Source of the DNA: Patagioenas fasciata
Lineage: Eukaryota > Chordata > Aves > Columbiformes > Columbidae
Length of the DNA: 64,000 bases
Assembly: GCF_037038585.1 (NCBI RefSeq)
Contig: NC_092520.1
Coordinates: 63,549,501 to 63,613,500 of the forward strand
Reading direction: 5' to 3'
A program made the position numbers and the translations under genes. Below the pieces are notes generated by a model. It made no database searches. It had not been told where the DNA came from and saw only the letters and a list, made by a program, of their open reading frames with translations. Below are positions 46,621-56,560 of this stretch, piece after piece. Positions within the stretch are counted from its first letter, which is position 1, and each line of letters opens with the position of its first letter.

Positions 46621-49455
46621 AATGAAGGATGTGAATCCACAGGAACCCAGGCTTTCCCCCTCCACTCCTCCTGAAGCTGTTTGTTTCCTCAGCACACCTA
46701 GTGACTTCACTAGTGTTCAAGGGTGAAATGCTGTTAGACTGTTCAACGCTTACAGGTACTTAGAACACTGTTTGAGTGAATTGCTCATAAAGTACGCATT
46801 TGTAAAGGAAAACAAGGGGAAGCTGTGCCATGTTTGAGGCAAAAAGACACTTTTCTAATTGTAGTTAGGCTGGTATAATTCCGAAGTAACACCAAGCTGA
46901 CCTGATGCAAGAAGTTGTTTTACAATCATGGGCAAAAGATGAAACATGCTCATGCTGTCAGTGACGTCCACAAGCTCGTGCTGCCAGTGATGTCCACACT
47001 CTATTATTTTAGCTATGTCAGGAATTCTGGATGCTCGTTCGTAAAAAATAGCTTTTACTAGCGCTTTAAAAAAAAGTAACCAGAAGGTCATCAACAAGGG
47101 AGTTGAGAGAATAATATATCATGAATAATGTATTAAATTATTTCAGTCTTTATCTATTAATGAATTATCTTCAATCATCTTGTAATTTTCTTAAATGTAT
47201 TTGTAATTCAAAAGTAGTCCCCATGCAATTTTTCAAAAAAAGTATTTCTCTAAATTTTTCTTGGTCTTTTTGTGGATAGAAAGTAGTTGAAATTTGAATT
47301 CAATTAATTTGTTTTTAATAGGACATACAGAGTTGGAGTTTCTACTTCTGTTCTCTCATAAACACATCGTGTTATCCATAAGGCATTAAAATTTGAACCA
47401 CGAAATCTCTTCCTCTAATATTTTTTTCAATGTTCCTTTTCCACCTATACTCTAATATGACCTGCAGTGTGCTAAGGCAATCACTGAAATTCAACACCTA
47501 GTGTGCCCAGTCTTGCCACAATTTTTTCTTCTTGAAAGAACAACCTCGGCTATGGGTGTTGACTCACCTCTTGAAGAATTTAAGTACTACAAAGCAATAA
47601 AAAGAATATTTTCTTTCAGAACACAATGAATGTTAGTGGCATAGTGGCTGACCAGGCTACAAAGTACTCCCAATGACTTTAATGGGAGTCTTTGGTGGTC
47701 CCTATATGTAAAGACACAAATTCTCATTCCTCTTTCCAGCACACCAAATAATAGATTGCACCCCACTGATACTTTTGCACTTCTTAGATATTGTGAGTTG
47801 ACTTTATCTTTACTTCTAATACTTTAAGTTAAAATAGTGACAACCATACCTGCATTGGAATCCAGCAGTCACAATATGCATCTGAGAAATACATTATTTT
47901 TCATTTTCATGGCATAGTTGCAGAATCAAAGGATATCAACATGCCAAATAGAGTCAACATATTTTTATAGATGCGTAGCTTATACAACTCCTTCCAGTGT
48001 GAAGATATGTGCAGAGGTCCCTTCCATGTCAAGATACAGCAGCCTTTTCTGAAAGATCTAGGGGTGAAGGGGTCCTACTGATTTGGAAAACAGTGGCAAA
48101 GGCTGGCCCATTTTGAAACTCAATTTTTCATCACTGATTGTGATAAGTGTCTAGTAAGTCTGTATTATCTGTCTAAACTCTATCGACCTCTAGAGATAAC
48201 TTACTGCTGTGTCTTCAGCAATGGTTTTTTGCCCTTGGTTAGTGGTGTCCAGCAGGGATCTGTGCATCTTTAATAATTTCTCAGAAATTAAAAGTGTGAC
48301 TACCTGAGACACAGAATAAAGAATGTGCAAAAAATCATTAACTCCCATATTCATGTCATGGCTCTGTTTTCTGAATGCCATTTAAAATAGGTTTCTAACA
48401 GGCAAAATGTGCCCATCTGCATCTCAAATTCACAGCACAAAATGACGTAATTTCTAGCAAGTTGACAAGAGAAAAACAACTTCATACCTCCTGAATAGCA
48501 GTGAGTCTATCCGCGTCTTCTTCCAAGTTCCAAGCTCTTTTCTGTCGGTCACTCATCTATTCATGTTGTTGGCACAGTCTTTGTTTTTAACTCAACCTTT
48601 AGCCAGATGCGACGTCACCAGCTATTTCACCCAGGGCTCTGCCCAGCGCCTGGTGGTGTGAGAGCGACTATGCTCATCACATCCACCCATGGACTTCGGA
48701 TCAAGCTCTGACCATGGTACTACAGCAGTTGCAGACCCTCTTCCAACTGCTCCTTCTGCTAACTTGATCCCCATGGAGAAAAACCTTGGTGGGAGGACAC
48801 AAACATCTGTAATTGAGGTTGACATCTAAACACAGTCCCTAAAATATTCTGGGTTTCTTGGCATCAGTTCTGGGAAGAAGCAGTTCACAGTGAAATCACA
48901 GTTTTTTTTTTTTCCCTGGAAACATCAAGCATGCTTTAATCCAAGTACTATAGTCTTGTGAATAGAATCAAAGAATTTAGGAAAGTACTCAGAGACACAG
49001 AGTTTCCACATTCAATTTTAATTAAAGACTATAAATACTCATAAAGAGATGCTGGCACTCAGCTCTAGGGATCAAGCTGAGTAATCCTCATCTGGAGCTT
49101 TCTTGTATTTATATGATCATGTTAGATCTTGATAAGACAGTGACTTATCTAAGGCTGAAACTTGCAAAATCTCTATTACATAACAAAGCACATTCTGCCA
49201 TGCTTTTTAATACCATAACAGGTCAGTTAGGCTCATCTCCAGAGGGGTCCAATACCAACAGGAACCCCGTCTTGGCTCCCAAAGGACAGTGTTCTCCAGT
49301 GACTTCAAACAGGTGTGAAATCCTGCCTGGCCCCAGCTGTAGTGAGGACAAAACAGTTGTCAGGCAAAATCGAAAAAGCAGTTCCTAATCTGGTTGCCAG
49401 AACTCAGTCAGTGATCGCCCATGGTGAGCGAGGAGCAAATGCAACAGGATCAATT
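46621..49455. other. Unassigned noncoding stretch
   Basis: It contains an imperfect 26-bp tandem duplication at 46948-46999 (four mismatches) and a short piece of the unnamed old repeat at about 47669-47695 (CCCAATGACTTTAATGGGAG). A T13 run lies near 48901-48913. No exon recognised. Confidence 0.45.
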
Positions 49456-49515
49456 AAAAATAAATAAATAAATAAATAAAATAAAAGAAGGAAAAAAAAA
49501 AAGGAAAGAAAAAGG
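49456..49515. repeat. (TAAA)n and A-rich microsatellite
   Basis: About six TAAA units followed by an A/G-rich run including A11. Confidence 0.9.
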
Positions 49516-50286
49516 TGGACTGGTCCCATAGTACTACTTACTTGCACAAATACCTCCATATGCCACCAAGGAGTGTGATGTGTGGCAGATATGCTGTATC
49601 ACACAGACACAGGCATGCCTGTGTGAATCGGAAAGACTGAATCCAGTGAGCAGAGTTTCAGCACGTGAGCCTTTATGTGAGAGCTGAAAATATAAAGGGA
49701 GGGAGAGGAGCTGGTGATCATAAAACTTCCTGGCACCAGCTGACACAGCAAGGGCAGAAAGGACACATGTAATTTTAATCTTTCCTCCACGCGAGTGGTT
49801 TTTCCTTCCCCTTAAACACAGTGAAGATACTTTCTCTGACCGTAGACTGTTCAGCAGGGACACTGCCTGACTTAGTAAAGGCGATTTCTGCTCATCTGGC
49901 AAAGTTGCCAATCTCCATTTGCAGGTTCACACAGTCTGTGCCAGAAAATAAACAGGAGGCAATGGTGGGAAAAGAAGGGGAGACTCCAGTCCATACAAAG
50001 ACTGCCCCTTTCAATAGCACATCTTTGTCCAGGTAGGTCAGATCCTGAGCATCTCAGCCTTCCTCCCAACTTTTGCAACTGCTCTTTTAGACCATTTTGG
50101 TTCTATGCATCAAGAACCCGTCTGCACAGCAACCACACAGACCCTCTTTCAGCCAGTTTTCTCCAGAGGCTCCTTACTCCCATTGGGAATGACCTCCACA
50201 ACTTGACAGCCTTCCCCCGCTGCAGCTTGCTTTAAAGATCGTTTTTGTAAAGAAGTGTACAAAATTACCACCACATCTGTGTTTTC
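49516..50286. other. Unassigned noncoding stretch
   Basis: A 125-codon minus-strand frame (49534-49911) and overlapping shorter frames have no recognised similarity. Confidence 0.45.
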
Positions 50287-50338
50287 ATACATATATAAAA
50301 AAATATCTAAATATATAAAAATACATATATAAAAAATT
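50287..50338. repeat. AT-rich low-complexity block
   Basis: Interrupted ATATATAAAA-type units. Confidence 0.8.
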
Positions 50339-52611
50339 GTTAGCCTAAACCAACATGTGTTTACTGGATTTGAAGTTAGAGGGGGAGAGAACTCCCATTG
50401 CATTTTACCTTCACAATGGTGCTGGAATGGTTGAATAAAGTGTGGCCCCGCTGCCCATATGCCATTCAGCTTCTGTCTGTCTTTTTGTTTACACTGGGAA
50501 TACAATAGGAACTATAGTCCTTCCAATGCATCATTTATAAGTGTATTCTACCTCTGAATGTACAGACAGAACTGGCTTTGTGAATGAGCTCTGTGAATAT
50601 TGCCAAGACACAGTGCTTTGTTCAGCATTATTCTTCACAATAGATACCACACTTTGGAAGTAATTTTAAAAAGGGAATCAAAATAGTGGTACTTTTAGCC
50701 TTTGTTTCTTTTATACCACACTGCATTCTCTGTCTCTCACTCAGCTGCTTCTATTATACTGACAAATTAAATAAACCACTCCATTGCTAAAGAGGCTTGG
50801 GCGGGCTGGGCTTCGGTACACTGCTGCGCTAGGAAGTTGAAATAAACATTTATGCCGGTTTTATTCTTAACAAATTTAAGCTAACTTTAGTCAAGCGTCT
50901 TTTTTTTTTTTTTTTCTTTTTTTAATAAAAGAAAGAGGGGCAAAAAGAAAGAAGTACTTCAAATTTTTGAGCCGATCTGCAGCACCAAGGGATCTGGCAT
51001 CTGAAGCAATGGAGTAATGAGAAGCCATGTGTCCAGGTAACGAGCCTGTTTTTTCAGTGCTCTGCTATTTAGAAGTCCTGCAAGTTCATTCCTGCCGTGG
51101 GGCCTCTGGAACAGGACTGGTGAGTCTGGGCAGTGGTGTGGTGCAGATAGTGGTGTGGTTGTAGAGGCTCGCTGTGAACAACTTGCAAACTTGTGCAGCG
51201 AACTTTCCACTTGATCCGGGAATTTTCCTCTCCTGCTGCAGGCACGGCTCTGTTTTGCAAGGCAGCTTGTTTGCATGCTGATCAGTGTACAGAAATAAGG
51301 GCAGGTTGGGGAATGTTGAGCAAAGTGTGATGGATGGCAGGGGCAGGTCTGGCTGCTTATAGGTGTAGATTTATAGATAGATGGACAGGTAGAAAAATAT
51401 GTTGATTTGTATTCTGGTTATAGGCTGGTATTCCCATTGCATCTGTAGCAAAGAGAGAAATAAGAAACTGAGGAGAGTGGTAACATGACTTTTACCTGCA
51501 TCTAGGTGCTTTCTGGGTTCTGGCTTTTCTCGAGGCAGTAAACAGAGAGGAGAACTGGAGAGCAATTTGTAGCGGTCTGCTTGTGTGTAGATTAGGTGCG
51601 AAAGGCCATCCTCCGCATTTGCAAGCGCTGGGGTATTCGTGGGGCTGTACGCTGTTTAGAAAGGCTTGTCCATATAGTCCAGTATTCTTGAAAATACTGT
51701 CAAACGAACGGCGTTATTTTCCCAAACGAGATCAGGGTAATGAGTGCAACGTTGCCCAGATGAGGTCTGAAAGCTCCTCCTGGGCTAACAGTGTGTGAAT
51801 AATGCAGGACGAGTCTCACCCTGCCATGCCTTTCCCCTCCTCTCCTAACAAAGCAGATGGACCAGAGGCAGAAGCCTGAGCTAGGGAGGAAAATCATTTT
51901 GGTTTTTGGTGGGTTTGTGTTCATTTTAGGGGACCTTAGAAGCGGCCAGCTTCCTCCTGAAATCGTTGCTCAGTGCCAGCTGTGGGGCTTTGGAGACTTA
52001 AGCCTTCCCTCTGAGGCTGGAAGGCTACGGCACAAGCTGGGGCACCACTGGCAGGGACACCCCTTGTTCGGCCAGGCAGGGAGCAGCCAGCGGGGAGCAA
52101 TTGGGGTTCATCTTTTATTACTGAAGGAAGACTTTTTAAAAAGGGGAGGGAGGAAAAAAAGAAAAAATAAGGAATAATAAAGGGAAAAAAAGGTGACATT
52201 TCCTTTTATTGTCTAGTAAAATTCCCTTTAATTTGTCCCCAGGGACATCCAGCCTCCTTGCGATTCCCCACACATCTCTGTCAACGCCAGCGACTGGGGG
52301 GGCTCCCTGGAGAAGGGAGCGGGGGAAGCTGAAGGTCAGGGTTACCCACTGTGGCATGACTTTTAAGCTAAAGGGGTTTTTATTTCTCTTGTTGCCGTGT
52401 CAGGTTTAATTTGGCCTGCATTATTCTGGAAGGGTGGGCCTGCTCGTGACAGGAGGGGGTTAAATGGGATTACAAGCTTTAGAGGTTGTCAGCAGCCACT
52501 GCTGCCTAGGGATGTTAAATTGCGATTTAATGGTCAGCTTTATCTGTATCGTATCAGTGGAAATCTGCTGTTTTCAGCAACTTAATAGGCACTGTGTTTT
52601 CAGTAGAGGCC
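50339..52611. other. Left flank of the CpG island, unassigned
   Basis: GC content rises gradually toward the island. A T16-C-T7 run lies at 50900-50923. Several open frames on both strands occur at 51.0-52.5 kb, none recognised. CpGs begin to appear at 51.6-52.3 kb but do not reach island density. Confidence 0.45.
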
Positions 52612-52639
52612 TTTTTTTTTTTTTTTTTTTGGGGGGGGG
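52612..52639. repeat. T19G9 homopolymer junction
   Basis: Nineteen T followed directly by nine G, forming the abrupt left border of the CpG island. The G run could contribute to quadruplex structure together with nearby G runs. Confidence 0.93.
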
Positions 52640-53110
52640 CCGGGAGGCGGGGGGAGCAAGGGGCCGGCGGGAAGAGCCGGCCCGAGGCGGGGAGCGGGGT
52701 CTGGGCTCCGGGCAGCCCCTCAAGCCCCGGGCTCTGGCCGCGCCCTCTTCCGCACGGGGCTGAACTTTCCGAAGGCACCTGGCAACCCCGCGCCTCGGGA
52801 CGGGAGACACGAACCGGGCAGCGATGCCCGGCTGCCGGGACGGGGGCGGCGGGGAGGCGGCTGAGGGGAAAGCGGTGGCTGCCGGGAAACCCACCGGCAA
52901 AAGAGCTCCCCGCGCGGGGGTGTCCGTGTGTGCCGGGGGTGCTGCGAAGGGCTGTAAAACATGCTGAGGGCAGGCGGAGGGGCCTCTCCGGCAGGCGCCG
53001 ATATCATTTGCTGGCGAGGGAAGGGTCAGTCCGGAAGGTTCGGGATTAGAAAATTTAATATCCTGTCAAAATTCTCACGGGCATGAGGCCCGGCCGGGGG
53101 AAACGCGGGG
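52631..53110. promoter_or_regulatory. CpG island, candidate promoter
   Basis: About 50 CpG dinucleotides fall in about 480 bp by my count, in very GC-rich sequence with GC-box-like GGGGCGG-type and repeated GGCGG motifs, against an AT-rich background. Unmethylated islands of this kind in vertebrates usually mark promoters, including divergent ones. On the plus strand a short frame starts at 52824 (48 codons). Just beyond the island an ATG at 53170 in AGCATGG context is followed after three codons by a consensus donor GTGAGT at 53179-53184. The 151-codon frame starting at 52594 runs through the T19G9 junction and is not credible. The direction and the transcript are unknown. Confidence 0.65.
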
Positions 53111-53492
53111 GTCTGGGTCGGTTTAAGTGATTTTTTAATCTCATTGCCAAACACAGCACCCCCAGTAGCATGGCCGCAGTGAGTGAGGTGGGCTGGGGTT
53201 GGTGTTTCCTTCCCTTGCCCTCGCAGGAGTTGCACTCGGGAGTTCTGGCATTGAAAATAAGAGAGGGAAAATCATGGTTAACCGCGTACATATTGCATGG
53301 CAGACTGATTTTCCAAGGACTTTTTTTAAAAAACGGGAAACAGGAGAAGGTGGGAAGGAAAAAAAAAAACAAAACACCACAGTGCAAAGCAGTAGCATCA
53401 TCATAAATAGTAAGCTGTGGCCTCAAGAGTGTATTTTTTGGAGCTGATGTATGATATTAAAATACAGTTCCTAAGCAAGTAACAAAAAAGAT

Positions 53493-53549
53493 GGGGGGAG
53501 GAGGGCTGGAGAGGAGAGGGGGAAAAAAAAGGAGGAGGGGGAGAGAAAG
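53493..53549. repeat. G/A-rich polypurine tract
   Basis: About 57 bases are almost entirely purine on the plus strand (two pyrimidines near 53506-53507). It lies 400 bp right of the CpG island and is of the type that can adopt triplex structure. Confidence 0.8.
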
Positions 53550-53569
53550 TTCCTGTGCACTTTGTTCAA

Positions 53570-54000
53570 GGTTCTGCACCTCTCTAAGCAGCTGTCACAT
53601 CCGTACATTATGGTACATTGAATCTGAATGAGGCTCTCCACATCAAAACCTTGCATCCATTATGATATCATCTCCTGCTCTAAGCTGTAATGCTTATTAA
53701 TTCTGCACCCATACTCTCCAAGCTTCAGCAAATGTATTCCATCAGCCTAGCATTTAATTTAATTAGTACAGCTGGGCTCTCATTCTCCTTTCTGTGTCAG
53801 AGGTATTGTCAGCACGTTCTGCTATAACACAATTACTGATTGCTTTTAGATAGGCAGAAATATGATTAGGGTATTGGGTGACTGTATCATAAGCCTTATT
53901 AGATTCATTTGAAATCTGGAGATAAATAGGAAACTTTTATTTGCAGTGTAATGAGATTATGCTTATTAGGCCAAGGCCTCACAACCTTTTGCAAAGAACA
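53570..54000. promoter_or_regulatory. Candidate conserved noncoding element beside the CpG island
   Basis: A repeat-free block of high complexity with many homeodomain cores (GCTTATTAATTC, ATTTAATTTAATTAGTAC, CACAATTACTGATTGC, GCTTATTAGG). It lacks low-complexity runs, which are otherwise frequent in the window. Its position 0.5 kb from a CpG island fits a promoter-proximal enhancer. A minus-strand frame (53905-54165, 86 codons) overlaps the right end but is not recognised. Conservation is inferred from appearance only. Confidence 0.35.
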
Positions 54001-56439
54001 TAGTGTATCACTAGGATTATACTCTGGAACCACACTTTTTTGCTCATAGCATCCAAGCAATTTCTCAGCAGCTTTGAGATTTAACTGTTGTAGCACTGTA
54101 CACATTTTAGAATTGTTTTCTGGCTCGGTGACTTTCTTCTGTGATGGACTGTGCACACCTTCCACCGTGTGTTTTCTTCAGCTTAAACCCAAAAATCTGA
54201 GGAAGATGTTTTATTCAACAGAGGAAAGATGTTTGGGTGAACTGTGGCCATGTGTGAATGGGTAAACATGCTGATGCATTGGACAGAGGAGTTTTTGCCA
54301 ATACCACTCTTTTTCTGTAAACTTTTTTTTTCCTCTCGGTAGAAAGCTGCAAAAAACATTTCAGGATCAGCAGTTATCAGAAGCTAAAAAAACATTGATG
54401 TTTAGATACTTCTGAGGCTTAATCTTCAGATAGAAATAATAAGTTAATTTTCTTGTGTAAAAATTGCTGGAAAGGCTGCACATTTCATGTCACTTCCAGA
54501 GAGAGTGCATTTAAATCTTAATGTATACATCACAACCTTTTGTATTATACTATCCTGACAAAACACACGGCATAGTGTTTGAGAAGCAAGAGTTATGTTT
54601 TTAAAAGTTCATTTGTTATAGGGATTCAGAATTCTGATCTGGTAATTTCCCTGTAACAATCAAGGGTACAAACAACCCGTCACTGACTTGACAGGTTATA
54701 GAAAGGAGTCCATCAATTCTAACATTGGTGTCAAATTTAGGTTTCATTCTGTTTCTGCGTAAGATTTGCTACAAATTCCAGTGGGAGCAAGATGAGGCTC
54801 TTACTTGATCCTTGTCCTTTGTGAGTGGTATTACCCAGTGTGGAAGCATTTTGTAATTGAGTGTGGGAAAACCCTGAGCCTAGTTTTCTGTTCATTGTTG
54901 TATTACTTGCTCTACACTTAAGATAGAATTTGTCTGGGTGTCGGTATCTCAAGCTGAGGATCAGACTTGGGAGGAAAATGTGCTTCAGTACTATCATGGT
55001 ATTTTATTTTGCATTTACGTAGCATTGAAAGCATGTCTGTAAGGGCTGGCTTGTCTCTGTCATTAACATGACAGAGACATGTTTGCATAGCATAACTCCA
55101 AGATTTGTGAATAAACTCAGAAGAAGTCAGGTAGAAGTTCTTAAAGATGACATTTCTGTATTTCTCATCTAGTTACTAAGGGAACATCCAGAGGGTAAGA
55201 CTATTGCCACAGCCTGGTGGAGTCCTTTGCCAAAATGGACTGAGCTTTGGAGTTCCCAGCCCTGCTTCAGCTCGTACTTCTGTAGGTGCCTCATTGTGCA
55301 GTTGTGTGTGATTCTCCAACTGGGGAACCTCGTGCTGGAGCTGCACTTTTCGCTTTATTGGAGAGTAATATGCATCAGTTTGTAATGGCTACTGACTTGC
55401 TTCAAGAGTCACAGTATACATGCCTAAGCAACATCAGCAAAAGGTTACTCTAAAGGAACAATTCTATAAATTCGGAGACCTCAGTATTATGGAAAAAGAG
55501 AAGGACCATTCTTTCCAGGTACAGGCAAGCTCAGGCACAAAACAGTGAATCAGCTCAAGTTACACATCTAGGAGCAGCAGCTTTGCAAGTGCTGAATCTA
55601 CTAGAAAGTCAAATACTGAAAATCTAGTGTTTGCACTGTAAGTAAGAAACTAATTATAATTGTATCGCTTTATAAAGAGAGGCACCACTTTAAATCAGGT
55701 GTATTTTGAAAGGGAGGTGATTTCTCAGATAGTTTTAGAGGACAGAATATCTAGCTTCTTTCTACCAACCGAAAAAAATGATGAACAGCAGCCTTGTTTT
55801 ATACTGGCTCCAAAAGCAGCACAGATGACAAATGCCACAATTTTCCAGTATGTTGCTTCATCAAGAAAATATTTTAAAGTGTGGTGTAATTGCTGTATGT
55901 GAGAATGAACTGGTAGCCCTGTTCATTTGTCCCCCGTCACCATCATCCTGATTTGCGGTGAGCAACAGGGTTATTCACATGCTGAGATTACACACATGCT
56001 TCGGTGCTCTGCTGGATCAAGGCCTAATTGACACCCTAATTGACAGGCTCAGTTGAGAGACTGAAGACTAAATTGGGCTTGGAAGCTGAAACGTGATGTA
56101 TGTTTTTACCCTCAGAGGTGGTTTGTCCAGGCTGTGTTTGAGATGTGTTACCAAATAATGTGTTCCACCTTCTGCTGTAGCTTTTGTTGCTGTTCTTTTG
56201 TGGCTAGAGAGAGGACTTCAGCCGCTGGGAAAAAAAATAATAATTAAAAAAAAAAAGTCCAAACCAATGACATGTGCAATGCTATATTGAAACAAACAGT
56301 TTTATCTTTGGTCTTTCTAAAATAACAAGTTTGTTAAAAGAAATACTAACAACCATTTATTCAAAACCAGTTGATTAAATGAAACTGTAACTAATTGTTA
56401 GATGTTTGTTTCATGTAGACTCAAAGGTAGAATCACAAC
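54001..56439. other. Unassigned stretch with a perfect 12-bp hairpin
   Basis: Perfect inverted repeat TGTCTCTGTCAT (55052-55063) / ATGACAGAGACA (55068-55079) with a 4-nt loop. A 12-bp tandem (CCTAATTGACA core) lies at 56022-56045. The plus frame at 55660-55902 (80 codons) is unrecognised. No repeat family seen. Confidence 0.45.
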
Positions 56440-56560
56440 AGAAATAATTAGGGTAATTATTAAGGTCTGTATTTAATTCAAACCCTCAGAGAATATTGCA
56501 TATTAATTCAAGTGAGCTATATTTCCTATTAAAAAGATAGTAGTTTCTCAAAGCTTTCAT
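56440..56560. promoter_or_regulatory. Candidate enhancer with palindromic TAATTA pair
   Basis: AATAATTA (56443-56450) and TAATTATT (56454-56461) form a perfect inverted repeat around GGG, a paired homeodomain-type arrangement. More TAAT cores follow within 60 bp (TTTAATTC, ATTAATTC). Inference only. Confidence 0.25.

Noticed and set aside
46138..46710. 190-codon minus-strand frame
   Set aside because: Its left-hand part is unrecognised and its right-hand part is antisense to the plus-strand CR1 at 46399-46620.
52594..53049. 151-codon plus-strand frame at the CpG island
   Set aside because: It begins upstream of and reads through the T19G9 junction (poly-Phe then Gly). Open frames are expected by chance in such GC-rich DNA, and opposing frames are equally open.
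53905..54165. 86-codon minus-strand frame with protein-like composition
   Set aside because: No recognised family, no convincing splice sites, and it overlaps a TAAT-rich noncoding-looking block.
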